A DNA stretch of 64,000 nucleotides from Lachnospiraceae bacterium (GTDB lineage Bacteria > Bacillota > Clostridia > Lachnospirales > Lachnospiraceae), in assembly GCA_016281335.1 (NCBI GenBank), contig JAEEIK010000111.1, positions 1 through 64,000 on the forward strand. The letters run 5' to 3'. The notes under the pieces were generated by a model. The model was not told the origin of the DNA and made no database searches. It saw only the letters and a program-made list of their open reading frames with translations. Of the stretch, positions 15,558 to 24,266 are shown in pieces. The translations under genes were made by a program, and so were the position numbers. How positions within the stretch are numbered: the first letter of the stretch is position 1; each line of letters begins with the position of its first letter.

Positions 15558-17666
15558 ATGCAGGATAAATTATCTAAAGGCATAGTAAAACACAGAAAGC
15601 TGATACTGCTGATCGCTCTTGTTCTGCTTGTGCCGATGATAATGCTCTATTTAAGAACGGGCGTAAACTACGATCTGCTCAGCTACCTGCCCCAGGATAT
15701 CGATACGATGAAGGGGCAGAACATCCTGGTGGATGAGTTCGGAACCGGAGCATTCTCGATGGTAGTTGTAGAGGGCATGGAAGAGAAGGATGTAGCAGCC
15801 CTGAAGAACAGGATCGCAGAAGTAGACCATGTAAAAAAGGTTCTTTGGTATGACAGTGTGATGGACCTTTCGATACCGATGGAAATGCTGCCGGATGAGA
15901 TCTACAAGGTTTTCAATAACGGGGATGCGACAATGATGTTTGTACTCTTTGACAATACATCAAGTTCCGATCCCGTTATAGATGCGGTCAGAGAGATAAG
16001 AAAGCTCTGCGATAAGCAGTGCTTCGTCTCGGGAATGACCGGTATACTTGCGGACACCGAGGATCTTACGGATTCGGAGACGCCGGTATATGTAGGACTT
16101 GCGGTACTCTGTTCGGTGATAGTCCTGGCACTGACCATGGATTCTTTCCTGGCACCCTTCCTTTTCCTTGCGAGCATAGGAATAGCGATCATTTACAACA
16201 TGGGAACCAACTTTTTCCTTGGTCAGGTTTCCTATGTAACCAAAGCTCTGGCGGCGGTGCTGCAGCTGGGAGTGACCATGGATTATTCCATCTTCCTCTG
16301 GCACAGCTATGAAGAACAGAAGCGCAAATACGAAAGCCATGATAAAGCGATGGAACATGCCATATCAGAAACCTTTACTTCGGTGCTGGGAAGTTCCATT
16401 ACGACGGTGGCAGGTTTCGTAGCACTCTGTTTCATGAGCTTCACACTTGGACTTGATATAGGAATAGTAATGAGCAAGGGTGTGCTCTTAGGAGTGATCA
16501 GCTGCGTGACAGTTCTTCCTTCACTGATACTGGTCAACGACAGGCTGCTTGAGAAAACGAGCCACAAGCCGCTGATACCTGAGTTTACAAAGCTTGGCGG
16601 AATCGTAATGAAATTCCATGTGCCTCTGCTGATACTCTACCTGATACTGCTGGTACCTGCAGTGTACGGAAACAACCATGTGGGCGTTTACTACAATCTT
16701 GATTCCACACTGCCGGAAACCCTGCCCAGTATAGTGGCTAATAAAAAACTTTCCGAAGCATTCAATACAGGATCGACACACATGCTGATGCTTCCGGCCG
16801 AGGTGGAAGAGAGGGATGTAAGAACTCTGGCAAAAGATATAGAAGCTATGGACGGAGTCAAATATGCCCTGGGCTTTAACACGATAAAAGCTGCAGGCAT
16901 ACCGGAAGAGATGATACCCGATAAGGCAAAGGAAAGCCTGATCAATGAAGACTGGCAGATAATGCTGATAGGAAGCGAGTATAAGGTGGCCAGCGATGAA
17001 GTCGGAAGACAGTGTGAGGATATATCAGCTGCTGCAAAAGAGATCGCGCCCGGATCCATGCTGGTAGGCGAAGCACCCGGTACCGCAGATCTGATAAAGA
17101 CCACGGATAAGGATTTCACGACTGTCAACACAGCATCCATAGGCATAGTATTTGTGATAATAATGCTGGTATTCAGATCGGCGTCCATACCGGTGATACT
17201 GGTGGCGGTAATAGAAGGCGGAATCTTCATGAACATGAGCGTTCCTTTCTATACGGGGACTAAGCTTCCTTTTGTGGCAAGCATAGTAATTGGTACCATA
17301 CAGCTTGGAGCCACGGTGGACTATGCGATACTGATGACCAACAGGTACCTGAAGGAAAGAAGGAGCGGAAAACTGAAAAAGAAGGCTCTTGCTACTGCGG
17401 TAGAGAGCTCCGCTAAATCAATATTCACGAGTGCGATGTCATTCTTTGCAGCAACCTTTGGTGTGGGAATGTACTCGAACATAGATATGATCAGTGCGCT
17501 CTGCATACTGATGGCAAGAGGGGCGCTGATAAGCATGGCGTGTGTGATCTTCGTGCTGCCCAGTTTCTTAATGCTGTTTGACGGGATCATATTAAAAACA
17601 ACAATAGGCCAGAGAAGAAAGCCGGTACATAAGGTTTTCGGACATAAGGCCTTAGCAGAAGTATAA
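15558..17666 (+). CDS. MMPL/RND family transporter
   Basis: About 702 residues, built as two similar halves. Each has one N-terminal transmembrane helix, an extracytoplasmic loop domain and a bundle of five more helices, the MMPL/RND-like fold used for export of lipids or hydrophobic compounds. Sequence marks include the family-typical ATMDYSIFLWH-like (GVTMDYSIFLWHSYEE) and GATVDYAILMTNRYLKE stretches in the two halves, carrying the Asp-Tyr pair linked to proton coupling. The ATG at 15558 is chosen because it has AGAGGTGAG upstream; an in-frame ATG at 15537 is only 3 bp after operator 2. It is the first gene of a two-gene unit with the heptad-repeat lipoprotein and is under TetR control. Confidence 0.88.
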   Translation: MQDKLSKGIVKHRKLILLIALVLLVPMIMLYLRTGVNYDLLSYLPQDIDTMKGQNILVDEFGTGAFSMVVVEGMEEKDVAALKNRIAEVDHVKKVLWYDSVMDLSIPMEMLPDEIYKVFNNGDATMMFVLFDNTSSSDPVIDAVREIRKLCDKQCFVSGMTGILADTEDLTDSETPVYVGLAVLCSVIVLALTMDSFLAPFLFLASIGIAIIYNMGTNFFLGQVSYVTKALAAVLQLGVTMDYSIFLWHSYEEQKRKYESHDKAMEHAISETFTSVLGSSITTVAGFVALCFMSFTLGLDIGIVMSKGVLLGVISCVTVLPSLILVNDRLLEKTSHKPLIPEFTKLGGIVMKFHVPLLILYLILLVPAVYGNNHVGVYYNLDSTLPETLPSIVANKKLSEAFNTGSTHMLMLPAEVEERDVRTLAKDIEAMDGVKYALGFNTIKAAGIPEEMIPDKAKESLINEDWQIMLIGSEYKVASDEVGRQCEDISAAAKEIAPGSMLVGEAPGTADLIKTTDKDFTTVNTASIGIVFVIIMLVFRSASIPVILVAVIEGGIFMNMSVPFYTGTKLPFVASIVIGTIQLGATVDYAILMTNRYLKERRSGKLKKKALATAVESSAKSIFTSAMSFFAATFGVGMYSNIDMISALCILMARGALISMACVIFVLPSFLMLFDGIILKTTIGQRRKPVHKVFGHKALAEV

Positions 17667-17681
17667 AGGAGGTAAAAGGAT

Positions 17682-20384
17682 ATGAAGGCAAAAAGAGTAA
17701 TAGCAATGATGTTAAGTCTGTCACTGACAGCATCGATGGTTGCCTGCTCTATGGCAGAGAAGAACGGTGCGGAACTGACTGAAGAAGAGAAGATAGAAGA
17801 GCGCGGAGAGGAAGCAAAACTGGTGGACCTTATGGGACAGGAGGCAGGTTCACACTCGGGCACTTCGGGAAAAGATGAAGTCGTATATGTGATAATGGAT
17901 GCCGACGGAGAGAATGGGAACGTGATCGTATCCGACCAGCTGAAGAACGGCGGAGGAAAAGAGAAAGTCAATGATATGACCGATCTTAAAGATATCTCCA
18001 ATGTAAACGGCTACGGGGATTATAAAAAGAATGATGACGGTTCCATTACCTGGGAAGCCGACGGCAGTGATATCTTCTACCGCGGCACCACCGACAAGGA
18101 ACTGCCGGTAGCCGTAAAAGTTTCCTACGAGCTTGACGGACAGAAAATGAGCGCAAAGGATATAGCAGGTAAGGACGGTCATGTTAAGATACGTCTTGAT
18201 TATGAGAACAGATCCAAAGAGACAGTGGCTGTAGACGGAAGCGAGTATGAAGTCAATGTACCTTTCATAATGGTAAGCGGCATGATACTTCCGAATGACA
18301 CATTCTCAAATGTAAGCGTGACCAACGGTAAGGTGATAGGCGAGGGCAATAATGAGATAGTGCTGGGACTTGCATATCCGGGACTGAAAGAAAGTCTGGA
18401 CTGGGATAATACCATAGCCAAGGCCAAAGACGAGGAGGCAAAGGAGAAACTTGAAGAAATAAACATTCCCGATTATGTGGAGATAGAAGCGGATGCACAT
18501 GACTTCGAACTCGGAATGACCATGACTCTGGCAGGCTGCGATATCTTCAATCAGGTGGATGCTTCAGATTCCGTGGATATGAGCGGCATACAGGAAAAGA
18601 TGGATGAACTCGGAAGCGGATCGAAAGCCCTGGTGGACGGCAGCGCAGAGCTTAAGAACGGTACTGCAGAGCTTTGGAATGGCACAACAGAACTTAAGAA
18701 CGGAACAGCTGAGCTTGCAAGCGGCAGCGCTGATCTGAAAAACGGAACTGCGGAACTCTGGAACGGTACAGCAGATCTTAAGAACGGCACTGCGGATCTG
18801 AAGAATGGCACGACCGATCTTAAGAACGGCACAGCCGAACTCAAAGACGGTACGGGCAAATTATATCAGGGGGCCGGTGATCTGAAGGACGGAAGCAGCA
18901 GATTAAAGAGCGGAGCCGGAGAACTTAAGAACGGCAGCAGTGATCTCTATGAAGGCAGCAAGAGCTTGAAGAGCGGTACCGAGGAACTGTATAACGGCAC
19001 CAGGAGTCTGAAAGAAGGGACTGCAGGTTTAAGCGCAGGCAGCGGTACATTATATGAAGGCATAGTTAATTATACCAACGGAGCAAGCAGTATCAGCAGC
19101 GGTGCAAAGCAGGTGGCTGACGGCGCGGCCGGCTTAAAGAGCGGAGCCGACGCCATAAAGGCAGGTATAGAAGATAATAAGCTGGTGGCCGGAGCTGCTT
19201 CCCTTGCGGACGGAGCAGGACAGATCAGCGCAGGTATCGATACGCTGACTCAGAGCCTTACCGGAACAACCAATGCAAGTGTTACTAAGATGAGAAATGC
19301 TGCAGCGCTTACCGCAAACTATGCGGACTGGATGCAGGCACAGCTTCAGAGCATGGCTTCCGGCGAAGGCTTAAGCGGTAACGATGACCTGGCTGCATTA
19401 AGCGATGAACTTCAGGCGGCAGTAAACTTAAGCTATGAGCAGTGTTATGCAACACTTAATCTTGCGGCAGGCGGAGACAGTACGGAGTGCATAAAGGCCA
19501 TTACTTCCTGCAGGACAGCAGCAGCTCTCTATACAGCGATCGCTGCAGAGCTTGAGAACAGTATGGCAGCAGTACCCGAGCAGATAGCGCCCCTTAAGAA
19601 CGGGGCCGATCAGCTGGCGGGAGGCGCTGCTCAGCTTGCAGGCGGACTTAAGAATTTAAGTGACGGAGTAAGTCAGCTTGATGCAGGTCTGGATAGTCTG
19701 TCACAGGGGGCAGCTTCACTTTCAACAGGTGCGGATACTCTGGTACAGAATAATGATGCACTGGTCAAAGGAGCGGCGGATCTGAAGGAAGGCGCAGGCA
19801 AGCTTGATGCAGGCGCAGGCAGCTTAATGAGCGGCGCAGGCAAGGTTAATGAAGGCGCGGGCAGTCTTTCAGCCGGAGCGGGAAAACTCTTCGAAGGAAG
19901 CAAAAGCCTCTATGAAGGTGCAGACAAACTTGATGCAGGCGCAGGCAGCTTAAAGGACGGCGTTGCAAAAGTTAATGACGGTGCAGGCAGACTGTATGAC
20001 GGAGCAGGAAAACTTGATGATGGAGCCGGAAAGCTGAATGATGGTGCATTTAAGTTATTTGACGGAGCCGGAAAGCTTAATGACGGAGCCGGCAGGCTCT
20101 GCGACGGAGTCGGCAAGCTTGATGAAGGAGCCGGCAAGCTGAATGAGGGCGCGGCAAAGCTGGATGAGGGCGCAGCAAAACTCCGTGACGGAATGATCAA
20201 ACTGGATGAGGAAGGCATACAGAAAGTAACGGAGCTGCTTGGCGATGATGCCACGGATGTACTGAACAGATTCAAAGCCATCCGTAAGGCAGGTGAAAGC
20301 TATACCAGTTTCACCGGAGCGATCGACGAAGACGGCGATTCGAACAGCGTAAGGTTCATATATAAAACAGGGGCGGTCAAATGA
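17682..20384 (+). CDS. Heptad-repeat lipoprotein, partner of the MMPL transporter
   Basis: 900 residues. The N-terminus is a probable lipoprotein signal (SMVAC lipobox near residue 22). Residues 30-310 form a globular part. Two long blocks of seven-residue repeats of the form L-x-x-G-[TSA]-x-[EDK] follow (LKNGTAE, LYDGAGK), at roughly residues 318-480 and 645-845, separated by an Ala-rich helical region. Such x-x-G heptads occur in YhgE/Pip-type export proteins and predict long parallel helices or a coiled rod. No C-terminal membrane helix is seen. It starts 15 bp after the MMPL gene, so it probably works with that transporter as an external periplasm- or wall-spanning part; this is inference. 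Confidence 0.75.
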   Translation: MKAKRVIAMMLSLSLTASMVACSMAEKNGAELTEEEKIEERGEEAKLVDLMGQEAGSHSGTSGKDEVVYVIMDADGENGNVIVSDQLKNGGGKEKVNDMTDLKDISNVNGYGDYKKNDDGSITWEADGSDIFYRGTTDKELPVAVKVSYELDGQKMSAKDIAGKDGHVKIRLDYENRSKETVAVDGSEYEVNVPFIMVSGMILPNDTFSNVSVTNGKVIGEGNNEIVLGLAYPGLKESLDWDNTIAKAKDEEAKEKLEEINIPDYVEIEADAHDFELGMTMTLAGCDIFNQVDASDSVDMSGIQEKMDELGSGSKALVDGSAELKNGTAELWNGTTELKNGTAELASGSADLKNGTAELWNGTADLKNGTADLKNGTTDLKNGTAELKDGTGKLYQGAGDLKDGSSRLKSGAGELKNGSSDLYEGSKSLKSGTEELYNGTRSLKEGTAGLSAGSGTLYEGIVNYTNGASSISSGAKQVADGAAGLKSGADAIKAGIEDNKLVAGAASLADGAGQISAGIDTLTQSLTGTTNASVTKMRNAAALTANYADWMQAQLQSMASGEGLSGNDDLAALSDELQAAVNLSYEQCYATLNLAAGGDSTECIKAITSCRTAAALYTAIAAELENSMAAVPEQIAPLKNGADQLAGGAAQLAGGLKNLSDGVSQLDAGLDSLSQGAASLSTGADTLVQNNDALVKGAADLKEGAGKLDAGAGSLMSGAGKVNEGAGSLSAGAGKLFEGSKSLYEGADKLDAGAGSLKDGVAKVNDGAGRLYDGAGKLDDGAGKLNDGAFKLFDGAGKLNDGAGRLCDGVGKLDEGAGKLNEGAAKLDEGAAKLRDGMIKLDEEGIQKVTELLGDDATDVLNRFKAIRKAGESYTSFTGAIDEDGDSNSVRFIYKTGAVK

Positions 20385-20398
20385 CCGTCCCTTTGCTT
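20370..20398 (+). terminator. Terminator overlapping the stop of the heptad-repeat lipoprotein
   Basis: GGGGCGGTCA (20370-20379) and TGACCGTCCC (20382-20391) form a stem with one G-T pair, followed by TTTGCTTTG. The stem begins before the stop codon and ends 12 bp before the stop of the opposing gene. Confidence 0.6.
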
Positions 20399-20402
20399 TG
20401 AT

Positions 20403-22343
20403 TTATACGCTTCTGTGCCTGCGGTGACGGACCTTATAATTATACATTTTTTCGTCAGCAAGACTTAAGGCATTATCAAGGGTTATCTCTCTGAAATCAT
20501 CGAATACCAGAATGCCTATGCTGGCGGATACGTTATAAGGCTTATTCAGCGTTCTTGACTTGGCTTCCATCGCATCGGTGAATTCCGTTGCACGTTCGGC
20601 TTCGTCGCTTCTGCTGTATTCGCCGATGCCGATCAGGAAGAATTCGTCACCGCCGCTGCGCACACAGATCTCATTTCTGCGCGTAACGCTGTTCAGTACC
20701 TGGCAGAGCATCTTCAGACCGAAGTCACCTTCGCTGTGACCGAAGGTATCGTTGATATATTTGAGACCGTCCATGTCGATGACACCGACGAAGAGAGCAT
20801 TTTTTTCAGTGGATGCAGCGGCAGCCATCAGCCGGAACTGCTCGTACATGCCTCTTCTGTTATAAGCCCGCGTCATTTCGTCTCTGACGGACATGGTCTG
20901 GAGGCGTTCTTTGGAACGGATCATCTCGAGACAGTTATTGATATATCGCAGCCAGGTACGGTAGACGATATTGAATAAAGACTCGTTAGAAAGTTCTCTG
21001 TGCAGCACCGCATAGCCTAAAAGAGCACCGTCATAATGAACAGGTGAGAAGTAGAATAAGCCGGGTTCCGGGCGGTCTTCATCAAGTTTCGGATGCATGC
21101 AGGAAATCCAGAAGGAGCGATCCGGATCGACTCCGCTGAACTTATCATCGTCAATGGTTGAAGCTGCAACATATGTGCGCATGGATTCGGGATAACCTTC
21201 ATAAGTATCTTCATCTATGTTCAGCCAGTCTTCTCTTAAACAGAGATAGAAATTGCGATAAGGCTTCAGCTGGTCTGCGTATTCATAAATCTTTTTAAGA
21301 CATTCCTCGGGAGAACTTGAAGAAGTAAAATCTTCCAGAGCGTAGCTTTCCATAAGCTGACCGATGCCTATGTGTTCGGCATTATCTTCATCGGCATGAT
21401 TGTATGAACTGATATAAAGCGAACCACGGAAGCGTCTCATGGAATGTATGGGATCGGTCTGACAGCCGCAGCTGGCACCGGGATGAAACTGGAGTTTGGT
21501 ATCACGGTCGTGGGGGAGGAGCTCTGCGCCGGGTTCTATAATACTTCTGATATGATCGACAGCATCCGCACCCATGGTCACATCACCGGGATCATAGGAA
21601 CTGAGGGTTGTCAGATTGACAGCCGCTTCGTCGGAAGCATCGAAGCCTATGACAAGTATATCTTCGGGAACCTGTATGCCGTTCTTGATCAGACGGTCCA
21701 TAAGACCGATAGCCATGCAGTCGCTGGCACAGATCACCGCATCGGGACGGGGGATCTCATTATTGACGATCTTCCTGGCAAGAGCATCGCCGCTGAAATA
21801 CCAGAAATCGCCGTAAACTATATGTTCGGGAAGTACATCAAGGCCGTGTTTTTTGATCTCATCAAGAAATACTTCAAGGCGTTCTTCGGAAACATTAACT
21901 CCTTTATGGCCGGTCAGAAGGCAGATTCTCTTTCTTCCGTGATCTTCTATGGTATGTCGTACCATTTCACGCAGTACGCCTTCATTGTCATTCTTGATAA
22001 GTTCCGTTCCTTCGGTAGGCAATTCAAGAGAACACTTGGGAAGATCCGGGTACTGCTCAAGACGCTTGACCAGCATCTTCAGACTGCGATCATCCGGATC
22101 GCCTGTCAGAGTGGTATGGTCAAGGATGACACCGTCAAGCTCAGCAAGATTGGCAAGCCTGAAAATGTTTGCTTCCCCTTTTACATAGTTTTCGTGATGA
22201 AAAGAAAGATGAATGCTTGAAGCAAAAACACAGAGGTCATAATCATATTTCTTACACTGTTCCATCGCGCCCTCGGTAATCCTTCTTACGTGTACTATCT
22301 CAGGATAGCCGAGGAATAATCCGATCCTTTTTCTTCTTTTCAT
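20403..22343 (-). CDS. Diguanylate cyclase with LacI-type sugar-binding sensor domain
   Basis: 646 residues. Residues 5-290 match the periplasmic-binding/LacI sensor fold (IGLFLGYPEIVHVRRI, DHGRKRICLLTGHKG, PDAVICASDCMAIGLMDRL, VPEDILVIGFDASDEA) but there is no helix-turn-helix in front, and no signal peptide or membrane segment. A middle region (300-480) resembles a sensor or linker domain. The C-terminus is a GGDEF domain with intact active site GGDEF (564-568); the position of the RxxD inhibitory site reads RRNE, so product inhibition may be lost. The protein should make c-di-GMP in the cytoplasm in response to a small sugar-like ligand. RBS AGGGG; own promoter upstream. Confidence 0.85.
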   Translation of the reverse strand: MKRRKRIGLFLGYPEIVHVRRITEGAMEQCKKYDYDLCVFASSIHLSFHHENYVKGEANIFRLANLAELDGVILDHTTLTGDPDDRSLKMLVKRLEQYPDLPKCSLELPTEGTELIKNDNEGVLREMVRHTIEDHGRKRICLLTGHKGVNVSEERLEVFLDEIKKHGLDVLPEHIVYGDFWYFSGDALARKIVNNEIPRPDAVICASDCMAIGLMDRLIKNGIQVPEDILVIGFDASDEAAVNLTTLSSYDPGDVTMGADAVDHIRSIIEPGAELLPHDRDTKLQFHPGASCGCQTDPIHSMRRFRGSLYISSYNHADEDNAEHIGIGQLMESYALEDFTSSSSPEECLKKIYEYADQLKPYRNFYLCLREDWLNIDEDTYEGYPESMRTYVAASTIDDDKFSGVDPDRSFWISCMHPKLDEDRPEPGLFYFSPVHYDGALLGYAVLHRELSNESLFNIVYRTWLRYINNCLEMIRSKERLQTMSVRDEMTRAYNRRGMYEQFRLMAAAASTEKNALFVGVIDMDGLKYINDTFGHSEGDFGLKMLCQVLNSVTRRNEICVRSGGDEFFLIGIGEYSRSDEAERATEFTDAMEAKSRTLNKPYNVSASIGILVFDDFREITLDNALSLADEKMYNYKVRHRRHRSV

Positions 22344-22381
22344 ATATAACCCCTATAATCGTGATGTTACCAGATATACAT

Positions 22382-22410
22382 ATTATATCGTTTATCCGGA
22401 GAGGCCGCAA
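22382..22410 (-). promoter_or_regulatory. Promoter of the LacI-sensor diguanylate cyclase gene
   Basis: Minus strand TTGCGG (22410-22405), 17-bp spacer, TATAAT (22387-22382), about 40 bp before the start codon and back to back with the rny promoter. Confidence 0.6.
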
Positions 22411-22424
22411 GCGTTGTTTAGTGC

Positions 22425-22454
22425 TTGACATAAGTTGGTTTGGAAGCTTATAAT
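22425..22454 (+). promoter_or_regulatory. rny promoter
   Basis: TTGACA (22425-22430), 18-bp spacer, TATAAT (22449-22454); both hexamers perfect. The leader to rny is about 55 nt. Confidence 0.85.
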
Positions 22455-22516
22455 ATTCGTGTTGTGTTGTCAACAAAATTTGCACAATGAAAACTAAATA
22501 AGGAGGTTCACGTACA

Positions 22517-24073
22517 ATGATGTACGCAGTAACAGCGCTTATTGCGGTCGTTGTCACGCTGATCATAGCAATACCGGTTGTATCAAAGGTTTCGGTGAAT
22601 AAATATAAGCAGGATACCGAAAAGAAGATCGGCAATGCGGAGGAGAAAGCGCGGGCGATAATCGATGATGCCTTGAAAACTGCTGAAGAGAAGAAGCGTG
22701 AAAGCCTGATCGAAGTGAAGGAGGAGACCATAAAGGTCAAAAACGATCTGGATCGGGAACTGAAGGAACGTCGTAACGAGATGACGAAATCCGAACGCAG
22801 GATACTTCAGAAGGAAGAGAACATCGACAAGAAAACGGAAGCAATAGAACGCAAAGAACAGTCTCTTGCACAGAAGGAAGCTAACCTCGCCAAGAAGAAG
22901 GAAGAGGTGGATGCGCTCGGTGCACAGAGAGTACAGGAACTGGAACGTATCTCGGGCTTATCATCCGATCAGGCTAAGGAATTCCTGCTGAAGACGGTTG
23001 AAGAGGATGTAAAGCACGAAACAGCAATGAAGATCAAGGAAGCTGAACTGAGAGCCAAGGAGGAAGCGGACAAGAAAGCCAGGGAATATGTGGTGACCGC
23101 TATCCAGAGATGTGCTGCAGATCATGTATCCGAGACGACTATTTCAGTCGTACAGTTACCCAGCGATGAGATGAAGGGACGTATCATTGGACGAGAGGGA
23201 CGAAACATCCGTACACTGGAAACAATGACCGGTGTGGAGCTGATCGTTGACGATACTCCTGAAGCAGTGGTGCTTTCCGCATTTGATCCGGTAAGAAGGG
23301 AAGTGGCAAGACTTGCGCTTGACCACCTTATCATTGACGGACGTATACATCCGGCAAGAATAGAGGAAACGGTCGAAAAGGCAAGACGCGAGGTCGAGAA
23401 CAGCATGAAGGAAGCCGGCGAAGCCGCTCTCCTTGATTGCGGAGTACACGGCCTGCACCCCGAACTGACAAGACTCATAGGACGCCTTAAGTACAGAACG
23501 AGTTTCGGACAGAATGCACTTACGCATTCCATAGAGGTAGCCCAGATAGCAGGTCTGCTTGCCGAAGAGGTAGGCATCGATGCAAGGGCAGCCAAGAGAG
23601 CCGGCTTGCTTCACGATATCGGTAAAGCAGTCGATCACGATATGGACGGATCCCATGTACAGCTTGGAGCTGAGCTCTGCAAGAAGTACAAGGAGAACGA
23701 TATCATCGTTAATGCGGTGGAAGCGCATCACGGAGATGTGGAGCCCAGGAGTCTGGTAGCCTGCATAGTACAGGCAGCAGATGCGATATCCGCAGCAAGA
23801 CCCGGAGCCAGAAGAGAAACTCTCGGTACCTATACCAACAGGCTCACACAGCTGGAGGAGATAACCAATTCCTTCGACGGAGTTGAGAAGTCCTTTGCCA
23901 TACAGGCAGGACGTGAAGTACGTGTTATGGTCGTTCCCGATAAGGTATCCGATGACGATATGGTCATACTTGCAAGGGATATCTCAAAGAAAGTGGAAGA
24001 CGAGATGCTCTATCCCGGTGTGATAAAGATCAACGTGATAAGAGAATCCAGAGTAGTGGACTACGCAAATTAA
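22517..24073 (+). CDS. rny: Ribonuclease Y
   Basis: 518 residues, the standard length. One N-terminal transmembrane helix (about 4-24), then a long charged coiled coil to about residue 200, a KH domain with [12 protein letters not shown], and an HD domain with the metal-binding [10 protein letters not shown] near residue 365. RNase Y is the membrane-attached endonuclease that starts much of mRNA decay in Firmicutes. AAGGAGG precedes the ATG. It is monocistronic here, with its own promoter and terminator, although rny often follows recA-recX directly; six genes intervene between recX and rny in this genome. Confidence 0.97.
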   Translation: MMYAVTALIAVVVTLIIAIPVVSKVSVNKYKQDTEKKIGNAEEKARAIIDDALKTAEEKKRESLIEVKEETIKVKNDLDRELKERRNEMTKSERRILQKEENIDKKTEAIERKEQSLAQKEANLAKKKEEVDALGAQRVQELERISGLSSDQAKEFLLKTVEEDVKHETAMKIKEAELRAKEEADKKAREYVVTAIQRCAADHVSETTISVVQLPSDEMKGRIIGREGRNIRTLETMTGVELIVDDTPEAVVLSAFDPVRREVARLALDHLIIDGRIHPARIEETVEKARREVENSMKEAGEAALLDCGVHGLHPELTRLIGRLKYRTSFGQNALTHSIEVAQIAGLLAEEVGIDARAAKRAGLLHDIGKAVDHDMDGSHVQLGAELCKKYKENDIIVNAVEAHHGDVEPRSLVACIVQAADAISAARPGARRETLGTYTNRLTQLEEITNSFDGVEKSFAIQAGREVRVMVVPDKVSDDDMVILARDISKKVEDEMLYPGVIKINVIRESRVVDYAN

Positions 24074-24078
24074 AAAGA

Positions 24079-24113
24079 TATCCGCAGACTGATAAAGGTC
24101 TGCGGATTTTTTT
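24079..24113 (+). terminator. rny terminator
   Basis: ATCCGCAGAC (24080-24089) pairs perfectly with GTCTGCGGAT (24098-24107), followed by a T run to 24113. It begins 6 bp after the rny stop. Confidence 0.9.
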
Positions 24114-24127
24114 CGCTGTTGAATGAA

Positions 24128-24155
24128 ATAAAAAAACCGGCGCATCTGCTCCGGT
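24128..24155 (-). terminator. Terminator of tRNA-Leu(CAG)
   Basis: On the minus strand ACCGG (24155-24151) pairs with CCGGT (24140-24136) and is followed by a T-rich run, directly downstream of the tRNA. Confidence 0.65.
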
Positions 24156-24161
24156 CTCTTA

Positions 24162-24245
24162 TGCAGGAAGAGGGACTTGAACCCTCATGAAATTGCTTTC
24201 ACACGGACCTGAACCGTGCGCGTCTGCCAATTCCGCCATTCCTGC
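24162..24245 (-). tRNA. tRNA-Leu(CAG)
   Basis: Reading the minus strand: acceptor GCAGGAA/TTCCTGC, anticodon stem CACGG/CCGTG with loop TTCAGGT giving anticodon CAG, long variable arm (class II), T arm GAGGG-TTCAAGT-CCCTC, discriminator A. 84 nt without an encoded CCA. Confidence 0.93.
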
Positions 24246-24266
24246 GCAACACAAAGATATTACCAT

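Noticed and set aside
19910-20281. Minus-strand Pro/Ser-rich frame opposite the heptad repeats.
   Set aside because: A by-product of the repeated L-x-x-G codons on the plus strand.
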